From the NCBI GenBank assembly GCA_016765335.1, contig JAESQE010000552.1, positions 1 through 6,576 on the forward strand: a DNA stretch of 6,576 nt, written 5' to 3'. Under the pieces are notes generated by a model. That model had not been told where the DNA came from, did no database searches, and saw only the letters and a program-made list of their open reading frames with translations. Source of the stretch: Planctomycetaceae bacterium (GTDB lineage: Bacteria > Planctomycetota > Planctomycetia > Planctomycetales > Planctomycetaceae). A program made the translations under genes and the position numbers. Positions 1-5,248 of this stretch are shown one piece after another (position 1 is the first letter of the stretch; every line of letters starts with the position of its first letter).

Positions 1-25
1 GTAGGGTGCGGTGCTTGCACCCACC
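1..25. repeat. Short palindromic repeat at the window edge
   Basis: GGGTGC (4-9) and GCACCC (17-22) form a perfect 6-bp inverted repeat around a 7-nt loop. An alternative fold pairs GGTGC (10-14) with GCACC (17-21). It begins with GTAGGGTG, similar in style to the other intergenic palindromes here, and may be the end of a larger element cut by the window. It resembles REP-type intergenic repeats, but only one copy is visible, so its dispersed nature is inference. Confidence 0.4.
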
Positions 26-82
26 TTCGTGTGCCGATTGATTCTCCATGACCAAATCGCTGGGGTGAACCTGTCGGTTGGC

Positions 83-114
83 TGTAGGTTGGGATAGCGG
101 AGCGTATCCCAACA
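83..114 (+). repeat. REP-like palindromic element, copy A (inverted partner at 199-231)
   Basis: This 32-bp element starts TGTAGGTTGGGATAGCGG and matches the reverse complement of 199-231 throughout, except for one missing base. Inside it, TTGGGATA (89-96) and TATCCCAA (105-112) form a perfect 8-bp stem with an 8-nt loop. Two head-to-head copies separated by 84 bp resemble a REP doublet of the kind mobilised by RAYT (REP-associated tyrosine) transposases. The 149-bp whole could instead be a MITE with 32-33 bp terminal inverted repeats. No obvious target-site duplication flanks it. Confidence 0.7.
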
Positions 115-121
115 TTTTTTT
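89..121 (+). terminator. Possible intrinsic terminator, plus strand
   Basis: The 8-bp stem of repeat copy A is followed two bases later by seven T residues (115-121), giving the hairpin-plus-T-tract shape of a rho-independent terminator for transcripts entering from the left edge. The stem is only moderately GC-rich. The hairpin belongs to a repeat element, so any terminator role would be secondary. No plus-strand gene is visible upstream in the window. Confidence 0.3.
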
Positions 122-198
122 GTGGTGTGGAACTGGAAAATCATTTTGAATTCCAATGGATCTGTAACACAATTTGTTGCAAAACGGCCCCTTGCATT

Positions 199-231
199 TG
201 TTGGGATACGCATCCGCTATCCCAACCTACA
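199..231 (-). repeat. REP-like palindromic element, copy B (inverted partner at 83-114)
   Basis: Read on the minus strand, this 33-bp element begins TGTAGGTTGGGATAGCGG and differs from copy A by a single extra base in the loop. Its own stem is TTGGGATA (201-208) with TATCCCAA (218-225) around 9 nt. It lies 25 bp beyond the stop codon of the membrane-protein gene at 257-643, so that gene's transcript could form either the local hairpin or a long 32-bp stem with copy A. On this strand no T tract follows the hairpin. Confidence 0.7.
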
Positions 232-256
232 AAAAAACACACCCACGCTACGTTAC

Positions 257-643
257 TTATTTAGTCGATGATTTCTTGAGTTCGATCACAATGTTGTCGA
301 TGGATGTGGTGGCATTGATTGCTCGATAAATTGTTTGTACGGCCCAAACAAACGCAAGAATTGCACCTAAGACGAACACTGCGTGCCAAGTTGCCTTTGG
401 GAAAATCAGCCTATCAGAAAAATCGGCCGTAAGCAGGACGACGAGGATCGTTACAAACAGTGAGAGCGGAGCAATCCAGTTCTGTCGGGCTATGAGCTGA
501 TTCGCATGCTCTGTCATGCACAGTCTGACTTTATCTTCCGTTGTGATAATCACTTCTTGGCTGACGTTCAAATGTAGGACGGAAGTCTGAATCATGTCCT
601 TGCCGAAAGTCTTATCAAATTTTGCCTTTTGCATGTCAGTCAT
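257..643 (-). CDS. Small two-pass membrane protein of unknown function
   Basis: I do not recognise this 128-residue protein. It has a polar N-terminal part (1-54) and two clear hydrophobic segments at about 56-74 and 86-105. They are joined by a short loop containing DFSDR and followed by a short polar tail (106-128). There is no signal peptide and no catalytic motif. The ATG (641-643) lies inside the end of the upstream zinc-ribbon gene, with an 8-nt overlap reading ATGACTGA. A purine-rich AGAGGAAG within that upstream gene is well placed as its ribosome binding site. The overlap suggests translational coupling and a shared role, perhaps a membrane partner for the zinc-ribbon protein (inference). 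A REP-like repeat follows 25 bp after the stop. Existence as a gene is likely; function is open. Confidence 0.75.
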   Translation of the reverse strand: MTDMQKAKFDKTFGKDMIQTSVLHLNVSQEVIITTEDKVRLCMTEHANQLIARQNWIAPLSLFVTILVVLLTADFSDRLIFPKATWHAVFVLGAILAFVWAVQTIYRAINATTSIDNIVIELKKSSTK

Positions 644-908
644 TCTTAGCTTCCTCTTCTGCCTTTGGAGGGAAGAGGCCGAGTACTCCGATTGCGTGGT
701 GGGCTATGTAGCCGCATTTTTCGCAGATCACGACGATAGTCGGAATAGACTTGCCAAGTAGTTTCATTGTCTCCAAGTCATCCTGAAGCGGATTAGATAT
801 GTAACCATCAGCGATCATGAAAGTGCTATTTCCGCACCGTGGACACGGCAACTCTGCACCAGCATCTTCGAGTGCTTTGATTACGGCATCTTTATTGAAC
901 GAATCCAT
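636..908 (-). CDS. Small zinc-ribbon protein
   Basis: This is a 90-residue protein with one predicted four-cysteine zinc ribbon. CPRC sits at 22-25 and CEKC at 62-65, each followed by glycine, the usual knuckle pattern. A short N-terminal helix (5-17) comes first and a hydrophobic stretch with a His-His pair (68-79) follows the second knuckle. The frame is open to an ATG at 948-950, adding 14 residues. I prefer the ATG at 906-908 because the sequence MDSFNKDAVIKALEDAGA then leads directly into the ribbon, as I remember for similar small bacterial proteins. Neither start has a convincing Shine-Dalgarno site. The stop overlaps the next gene's start by 8 nt. Such ribbons may bind nucleic acid or protein; no specific function can be assigned. 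Confidence 0.75.
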   Translation of the reverse strand: MDSFNKDAVIKALEDAGAELPCPRCGNSTFMIADGYISNPLQDDLETMKLLGKSIPTIVVICEKCGYIAHHAIGVLGLFPPKAEEEAKND

Positions 909-972
909 GGATGTGTTTACTGCCCAACTTGTTATTAACCTGCATGCCATTGTTTAGAAAAGATACCTGACA

Positions 973-1018
973 GTCCTCGTACCTCTCATTGATGTTGTAT
1001 ATGAGACCAACGGAGGAC
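973..1018. repeat. Imperfect long hairpin upstream of the zinc-ribbon gene
   Basis: GTCCTC (973-978) pairs with GAGGAC (1013-1018), and TCTCAT (984-989) pairs with ATGAGA (1001-1006) around an 11-nt loop. Two more pairs (979-980 with 1010-1011) sit beside a small internal loop. The structure lies 64 bp upstream of the zinc-ribbon start and 129 bp downstream of the isomerase stop. It could end the isomerase transcript or sit in the leader of the zinc-ribbon mRNA. No T tract follows on the minus strand, so a classical terminator is doubtful. Confidence 0.4.
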
Positions 1019-1066
1019 CAGAACCTTAGACACAGTGGTCATGTTACCAGTAGCGTGCTTGCAGGT

Positions 1067-1136
1067 CCAGCGAATGAGTCCAGCACAATCAAATACTCAC
1101 TCGCTGGCGCTTCGGGCTTGTATTGGGAGAGCCAAT
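1067..1136. repeat. REP-like palindrome downstream of the isomerase gene
   Basis: CCAGCGAATGAGT (1067-1079) and ACTCACTCGCTGG (1095-1107) are 13-bp inverted arms with one mismatch and a 15-nt loop. The right arm runs into GCGCTTCGGGC, and then a small hairpin, ATTGG (1122-1126) with CCAAT (1132-1136). The minus-strand reading, with GCCCGAAGCGCCAGCGAGTG, resembles a palindromic repeat I recall as widespread between genes in planctomycete genomes; this is memory, not a search. It sits 11 bp beyond the isomerase stop, a typical REP position, and may protect or end that mRNA. Confidence 0.6.
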
Positions 1137-1146
1137 TTCTGTCGAA

Positions 1147-2094
1147 CTACGCAAATGCTTTTTGTAGCATGGCTAATGATTTGGGGATGGCGGTGCGGGG
1201 GTTTTCTTTGCCTTCGAATTCTAGAGAGACATAGCCTCGGAAGTTGTGCTTTTTTAGCAATTGGGCGATGCGTGGATAATCTAAATCTAACTCATACCAC
1301 AAGCCGCCGCCGTAGTAGGTTTTGGCTTGCACTAACACGGCGTCATCTGCCATCAGCTCTAATCGATCGTACGGATCTTCCAGGAAGTTGCCGGTATCTA
1401 ACGTTGTTTTAAGCCAGGGAGAATTGATCGCTTTGACAATTCGCATGACACCTTCGGGAGTACGTCCCAGTCCCCAATGATTTTCTAAACCGAGTGTCAC
1501 ACCACACCGCTTAGCAGCTTCCAGGCAATCCGACAGCCCGTCGATCACCCAGCCGAATGCATCTTCTTCGGTGTAGCCTTTGACCGGGGATTCAATTCCG
1601 CGATGAGCCATTAAATCGTCAAAACTTTTGCTGGTCCCCCAGGTGCCGGTGTTGACACGCATGGTCGGAATGCCCAAACGGTAAGCCAGTTCGATCGAGC
1701 GAATCGTTTTATCGGTATTACGCTTTCGAATCTCAGCACTGGGATTCACCCACCCCTGATGAGTCGAAAAGCCACACAAATCGAGGCTGTTCACAAAAGC
1801 TCGCTGTTTGATGCGTTGGAGCGTCGCGTTATCGGTGTTTTCCATCTGACGTTCCAGAATTTCAAATCCATCAAATCCCCACTGCGAAGCCAGATCGATG
1901 CAGGTTTCGATGGAGCGTAAATCTATATTTTTGAATTGCCAAAACGAATACGAAGAAACCGCAAATCGAGTACGCCGCTTTGGAGTTACTGGAACAGCGT
2001 TTTCTGCTGTCGCTGTATTCGTTCGGTTTAATGCGGTTGCCGCAAGAGTTGCTGCGGTAGCCTGAAAGAAGGTTCGACGATTAAGAAAATTCAT
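1147..2094 (-). CDS. Tat-exported sugar phosphate isomerase/epimerase-like TIM-barrel protein
   Basis: This 315-residue protein belongs to the xylose-isomerase-like/AP-endonuclease-2 TIM-barrel family. The N-terminus carries a twin-arginine signal, NRRTFFQ (5-11), then an Ala/Thr-rich hydrophobic stretch. Cleavage is probable near TATA-E (30/31), so the enzyme should act outside the cytoplasmic membrane. The barrel spans about 42-313. Likely metal or active-site residues are E81 (or E78), E204 and H206 in GLENHWG, D233 in LDTGNF, and E292 in SLEFEG. At the usual family histidine (H-x-K) the sequence reads Q256-A-K258. A good Shine-Dalgarno AGGTGA (2098-2103) supports the start. It stands alone, 186 bp from the antiporter gene, so it probably has its own promoter, although none is convincing. 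Substrate unknown; a carbohydrate or inositol-type compound is the family expectation. Confidence 0.88.
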   Translation of the reverse strand: MNFLNRRTFFQATAATLAATALNRTNTATAENAVPVTPKRRTRFAVSSYSFWQFKNIDLRSIETCIDLASQWGFDGFEILERQMENTDNATLQRIKQRAFVNSLDLCGFSTHQGWVNPSAEIRKRNTDKTIRSIELAYRLGIPTMRVNTGTWGTSKSFDDLMAHRGIESPVKGYTEEDAFGWVIDGLSDCLEAAKRCGVTLGLENHWGLGRTPEGVMRIVKAINSPWLKTTLDTGNFLEDPYDRLELMADDAVLVQAKTYYGGGLWYELDLDYPRIAQLLKKHNFRGYVSLEFEGKENPRTAIPKSLAMLQKAFA

Positions 2095-2097
2095 AAG

Positions 2098-2103
2098 TCA
2101 CCT
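2098..2103 (-). promoter_or_regulatory. Ribosome binding site of the isomerase-like gene
   Basis: AGGTGA on the minus strand has its AGG core six bases before the ATG at 2092-2094. It is one of the few clear Shine-Dalgarno sites in the window, and it fixes the start immediately before the twin-arginine signal. Confidence 0.65.
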
Positions 2104-2280
2104 GCGAAAAAACAGAATTGTGAATGAGGAATAATTTATATGCTACAAATAAACCATACAGAGATACCAGAATATTCGTGGCATTAAAACAGGTCTATTC
2201 CTAGTCAATATGGATTTGTCGTAAATAGTTTTTCGGTTTTGATTCTTGAGATCGGAGAGAATTCATTCGTGACCAGTTAT

Positions 2281-3924
2281 TTATTTCGTGGTCGTTGCTG
2301 CGGATTGAAGGATTGTTTCGCAGTGGCGAAGTAAGGCTCCAGAGGCTTCTGCTTCTTCACTGACCACATCGGTCGCGCCCGCTTTGAGTGCGAGCTGGAT
2401 GTTGCTTTGATACCGACACCGAACCAAAATGGCCGCTGTTTGATTCTGCTCTCGAAGTGATCGCACGATGCGGTTGGCCATATCGTCATCAGGGACGCTG
2501 ACCACCACGAAACTGCACCGAGCAGCGTGCGCTCTTTCAAGCACTTTCGGATCACGAGCATCTCCAGTGACTGTGTGAAATCCTTGTTGAGCAAATGGAT
2601 GCAAATTGATTGGGCTTAGATCCACCAGGCAAACATCGATCCCCATGATTTCCAGCCGCAATGCGAGCTGCCGACCAATCAATCCAATGCCAATGACCAA
2701 TGCATGCTGAATGGGATTAGAACTGTCCTGGGTATGCTCTGTATCGTCTCGCTCGTCAAGCGTTTCGCCTGTCCAACGGAGGCCGAATTTCAGTAAAGGC
2801 GGCGTCAGAATTAATGTTCCGATCGCAATGAAAAGCATGCGGTTGTAATCGTTGCTGCTGATAATGCCTTGCCCAACACCTTCAGCAAGTACCAGAAAAG
2901 AAAACTCGCCGAGCTGTGCCAGTCCCAGCCCCATTCCCATTGCGGCTGTCCAGCGAAGCCCGCTTAATTTTAATGCGAATGTTGCTGCTGCCATCTTCAA
3001 AATCAGAATTCCTGCGATGCCTGCGGTCAACAATAGGGGTTCGTCAAAGAAGTCCATGGGGTGCAATAGTGTTCCCAGTGTGACAAAAAACACAGCGGCG
3101 AACGATTCGCGGAATGGTAAAATGATTGAGTCAATCTGCTTGCTGAGCCGACTGCCACTAATCATCACCCCGGCAGCAAGTGCGCCGATTGCTGGTGGAA
3201 GCCCAAGCCAATACGCTCCCCAACAGACACCCCCAAGTAAGCTCAAAGAAAACAGTGTCACAAGTTCTACTGATCTCAACTGAATTAATGTTGTTACAAC
3301 CCAGCGGCTGATCACTTGTCTGACCAAGATAACTGCTGTGACAAAAACTAACGTTTTCCCGGCGAGCACTACATAAGTTGTCAGCGAAGGTGGTTCCCCG
3401 GTATTGGTAAGCAATGGAACGAGCAACATCAACGGCACCAGGGCAACATCCTGGAACAGTAGGATGCTGATCGCTCGACGGCCGTGTGGCGTAGCAACTT
3501 GCCCCCATTCTGCCAACGCTTTGAAAACAAGTACGGTAGAACTCAAAGCACCTGCCGATCCAGCTAAAACCGCAGCATTCCACGACAGGCCAAACGCCAG
3601 GCAAGTGATGATTAACGGCACCGCAACAAGTACCATCTGGACCGATCCGCCGATAAGAAAATAGCGTTTCAATCGAACAAGTTCTTCCAAAGAAAACTCG
3701 ATGCCGACTGAAAACAGTAGCAGTAAAGCGCCAGCCCGAGCCAAGTATTCTAGTTCACGTTGTTCTTGTGAAACCAGACCCAAGGCTCCCGTGCCTATTA
3801 ATGCTCCGACAATTAAGTACCCAACCAGCAACGAGATTCCAACGCGTTTGCAGACAGAACCTGCCAACAGACCCGCGATAAGAATGATGAGCAAGTCGGC
3901 CATTAATGTCGATATGTCGTTCAT
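2281..3924 (-). CDS. CPA2-type cation/proton antiporter with C-terminal RCK (TrkA-N) domain, KefB/KefC-like
   Basis: This 547-residue membrane protein is expected to exchange potassium or sodium for protons across the inner membrane. Residues 5-382 form the Na+/H+ exchanger domain with about twelve hydrophobic segments. Diagnostic motifs are SSTVLVFKAL (128-137), the ion-site pair Q158-D159 in LLFQDVALVPL, FFVTLG (279-284) and LAQLGEFSF (335-343). A QD pair rather than the DD of electrogenic relatives is what Kef-type transporters carry. A charged linker (385-405) leads to a Rossmann RCK domain with GIGLIG (412-417), the acidic end of strand two at D435, and GDA (454-456). There is no following TrkA-C domain. 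At 547 residues it is shorter than E. coli KefB/KefC (about 600-620). No KefF/KefG ancillary gene is visible. The ATG at 3922-3924 lacks a Shine-Dalgarno site. The gene begins 62 bp after the ribbon-helix-helix stop, so co-transcription is possible. Confidence 0.92.
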   Translation of the reverse strand: MNDISTLMADLLIILIAGLLAGSVCKRVGISLLVGYLIVGALIGTGALGLVSQEQRELEYLARAGALLLLFSVGIEFSLEELVRLKRYFLIGGSVQMVLVAVPLIITCLAFGLSWNAAVLAGSAGALSSTVLVFKALAEWGQVATPHGRRAISILLFQDVALVPLMLLVPLLTNTGEPPSLTTYVVLAGKTLVFVTAVILVRQVISRWVVTTLIQLRSVELVTLFSLSLLGGVCWGAYWLGLPPAIGALAAGVMISGSRLSKQIDSIILPFRESFAAVFFVTLGTLLHPMDFFDEPLLLTAGIAGILILKMAAATFALKLSGLRWTAAMGMGLGLAQLGEFSFLVLAEGVGQGIISSNDYNRMLFIAIGTLILTPPLLKFGLRWTGETLDERDDTEHTQDSSNPIQHALVIGIGLIGRQLALRLEIMGIDVCLVDLSPINLHPFAQQGFHTVTGDARDPKVLERAHAARCSFVVVSVPDDDMANRIVRSLREQNQTAAILVRCRYQSNIQLALKAGATDVVSEEAEASGALLRHCETILQSAATTTK

Positions 3925-3933
3925 GCTGCGAAG

Positions 3934-3961
3934 TCTATATTAAATCGATAAGAAATTCCAA
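3934..3961 (-). promoter_or_regulatory. Weak candidate promoter of the antiporter gene
   Basis: On the minus strand TTGGAA (3956-3961) and TATAGA (3934-3939) are separated by 16 bp, each matching the sigma-70 consensus at four of six positions. Transcription would begin about 3927, only a few bases before the ATG at 3924, giving an almost leaderless mRNA. This would fit the absence of a Shine-Dalgarno site. The boxes are weak and the gene may instead be read from the SPFH promoter. Confidence 0.22.
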
Positions 3962-3986
3962 GCTAAACAGTTATGTCTCCTCAGAG

Positions 3987-4175
3987 TTAAGTCTCTTCAG
4001 TGTTTTTTTCCTGTTTCTCTGATTTGGCAGGCAACCGTCCAGATCTGGCCATCGCTTGGCGCAGGACAAATTCCATTTGAGCGTTCATGCTACGAAATTC
4101 GTCATCTGCCCAACGCCGAAGAGCTTCCAGGGTTTGGGGATCTGTCCGAAACAAAAATGACTGACGTTTAGCCAC
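3987..4175 (-). CDS. Arc/MetJ-like ribbon-helix-helix DNA-binding protein
   Basis: This 62-residue protein has the ribbon-helix-helix pattern. A short strand, RQSFLFR (4-10), has alternating residues that would enter the DNA major groove. Helix A (about 13-27, PQTLEALRRWADDEF) and helix B (about 30-43, MNAQMEFVLRQAMA) follow, with S29-M30-N31 at the turn. The last 19 residues are charged and probably disordered. Such proteins bind operators as dimers or pairs of dimers. The start is GTG (4173-4175); no other start lies before the strand, and a partial site TTAGG sits just upstream. It lies 67 bp downstream of the SPFH gene, a pairing I recall from other bacteria. Its likely target is the 17-bp palindrome over the SPFH promoter (inference). 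It could alternatively act on other genes. No toxin gene is adjacent, so a toxin-antitoxin role is not supported. Confidence 0.82.
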   Translation of the reverse strand: MAKRQSFLFRTDPQTLEALRRWADDEFRSMNAQMEFVLRQAMARSGRLPAKSEKQEKNTEET

Positions 4176-4242
4176 AGGAGCCTAATATCTGCTTAAAGGA
4201 TTGGGATTGAATTTATTAGACGTCTCATCTTAACTCAATTAT

Positions 4243-5184
4243 TCAGTGATACAAGCTGCCCGTATTTACAACCGGTTGAACGGAACTGTCGCTGCACAAC
4301 ACGACGAGCAGATTTGAAACCATTGCCGCCCGGCGTTCATCATCAAGTTCAACAATTTTATCTCGCGTCAGCTGTTCCAATGCCATTTCCACCATACCAA
4401 CAGCTCCCTCGACGATTTTGGTTCGGGCAGCCACTACAGCTTGTGCCTGTTGACGCTGCAACATGGCGGCTGCAATTTCTGGTGCATAAGCCAGATGGCT
4501 GATTCGAGCCTCAATAGCTTCCACGCCGGCTTTGTCGAGACGCTCCTGAATGTCTTCCCTTAACTGCTCTGATATTTTCTCCGTACTGCCCCGAAGTGAT
4601 TCCTCGTGGTCTTCACTATCGTAAGGATACCGACACGTCAAATCACGTAATGCAGCTTCACTTTGTACTGCAACGTAATGAGAGTAATCATCCACTTCAA
4701 ACATTGCTTCTGCGGTATCCACAACTCGCCAGACAACAACAGCTGATATTTCAATCGGGTTCCCATCACGATCATTTACTTTTGATGGTTTACCACTACC
4801 ACGTGATTGATTCTGCAAAACCCGCCCCGTGGCTGCATCTGTTATCTCAGGAGTTTCGGTTGAACCGGTTTCAAAGTTTCGAATCCGTAGTGATATTTTC
4901 TTCTTCGAAAAAAATGGGTTGACCCAATAGAATCCACTGGTTCTGACAGTACCTTTGTACTTTCCAAACAAAAGTAATACCCGTGCATTATTAGGCGCAA
5001 TCGCCATGAAGCCAAACAAACTGACAATACCGATTAGGAACACTGGAATCGCCAGGATCATGAATTCGGGGTTCGTCATAATCGCGAATATGATGAACGC
5101 AATCGGGGCACCAATCACTAGTATCAAAGACAAAAGAATCACACTCCATCCTGAAATGGGGGAGTATTTAATTTCGCTGTTCAT
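4243..5184 (-). CDS. SPFH (stomatin/prohibitin/flotillin) domain membrane protein
   Basis: This 313-residue protein has two hydrophobic segments (13-36 and 40-62) followed by an SPFH domain from about 64 to 250. Recognisable stretches are [11 protein letters not shown] (81-91), [18 protein letters not shown] (137-154), [16 protein letters not shown] (165-180), and the helical [21 protein letters not shown] (227-247). A C-terminal helical part ends in a conserved-looking [12 protein letters not shown] proteins form large membrane-attached rings that organise membrane domains or control membrane proteases; the client here is unknown. Residues about 106-133, rich in Ser/Thr/Gly, look like an insertion between two core strands when compared with remembered relatives. 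A Shine-Dalgarno GGAGA (5192-5196) precedes the ATG at 5182-5184. It heads a probable operon with the ribbon-helix-helix gene and is driven by the promoter at 5221-5248. Confidence 0.9.
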   Translation of the reverse strand: MNSEIKYSPISGWSVILLSLILVIGAPIAFIIFAIMTNPEFMILAIPVFLIGIVSLFGFMAIAPNNARVLLLFGKYKGTVRTSGFYWVNPFFSKKKISLRIRNFETGSTETPEITDAATGRVLQNQSRGSGKPSKVNDRDGNPIEISAVVVWRVVDTAEAMFEVDDYSHYVAVQSEAALRDLTCRYPYDSEDHEESLRGSTEKISEQLREDIQERLDKAGVEAIEARISHLAYAPEIAAAMLQRQQAQAVVAARTKIVEGAVGMVEMALEQLTRDKIVELDDERRAAMVSNLLVVLCSDSSVQPVVNTGSLYH

Positions 5185-5211
5185 TGTGCATTCTCCAATA
5201 TTACGGGACTA

Positions 5212-5228
5212 GATATCATTATGATATC
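5212..5228. promoter_or_regulatory. Perfect 17-bp palindromic operator over the SPFH promoter
   Basis: GATATCATTATGATATC is an exact inverted repeat with 8-bp arms around one central base. It also contains two copies of the palindrome GATATC starting at 5212 and 5223, 11 bp apart, so both face the same side of the helix. A degenerate third copy, GATGTA (4 of 6), begins a further 11 bp along at 5234. The element covers the -10 box and expected start site of the SPFH promoter, where a bound protein would block polymerase. The ribbon-helix-helix protein of the same operon is the natural candidate ligand (inference). Confidence 0.65.
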
Positions 5229-5248
5229 ACTTTGATGTATTTTGTCAA
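5221..5248 (-). promoter_or_regulatory. Strong sigma-70-type promoter of the SPFH operon
   Basis: On the minus strand the -35 box TTGACA (5243-5248) matches the consensus at all six positions. The -10 box TATCAT (5221-5226) matches at five of six, and the spacer is 16 bp. Transcription would start near 5214, leaving a leader of about 30 nt that carries the Shine-Dalgarno GGAGA. CATAAT, three bases further downstream, is an alternative -10 with a long 19-bp spacer. The palindrome at 5212-5228 overlaps the -10. Confidence 0.65.

Noticed and set aside
1..256. CRISPR-like repeats
   Set aside because: Only two copies of the 32-33 bp repeat occur, in opposite orientation and with an 84-bp gap, and there are no cas genes.
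948..950. Upstream ATG giving the zinc-ribbon protein 14 more residues
   Set aside because: The added residues do not resemble the family as remembered, and no better ribosome binding site supports this start. It cannot be fully excluded.
989..1234. Plus-strand open frame of 81 codons
   Set aside because: It is built from the hairpin, the REP-like palindrome and the antisense end of the isomerase gene, has no ribosome binding site, and encodes nothing recognisable.
1035..1412. Plus-strand open frame of 125 codons
   Set aside because: It mostly lies antisense to the well-supported isomerase-like gene, and its Cys/Trp/Arg-rich product looks like an out-of-frame translation.
2167..2180. Palindrome GAATATTC with CCA/TGG flanks upstream of the isomerase gene
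   Set aside because: Only the inner 8 bp are symmetric, the flanks need a one-base offset, and it is not aligned with a convincing promoter.
3158..3604. Minus-strand frame of 148 codons inside the antiporter gene
   Set aside because: It is a shifted frame within a continuous exchanger domain; the product has no membrane pattern or family features.
3987..4175. Toxin-antitoxin interpretation of the ribbon-helix-helix gene
   Set aside because: The neighbours are an SPFH protein and an antiporter; no small toxin-like gene overlaps or adjoins it.
4596..4922. Plus-strand frame opposite the SPFH gene
   Set aside because: It is antisense to a strong coding region and His/Leu/Gln-rich, as expected from a reverse reading.
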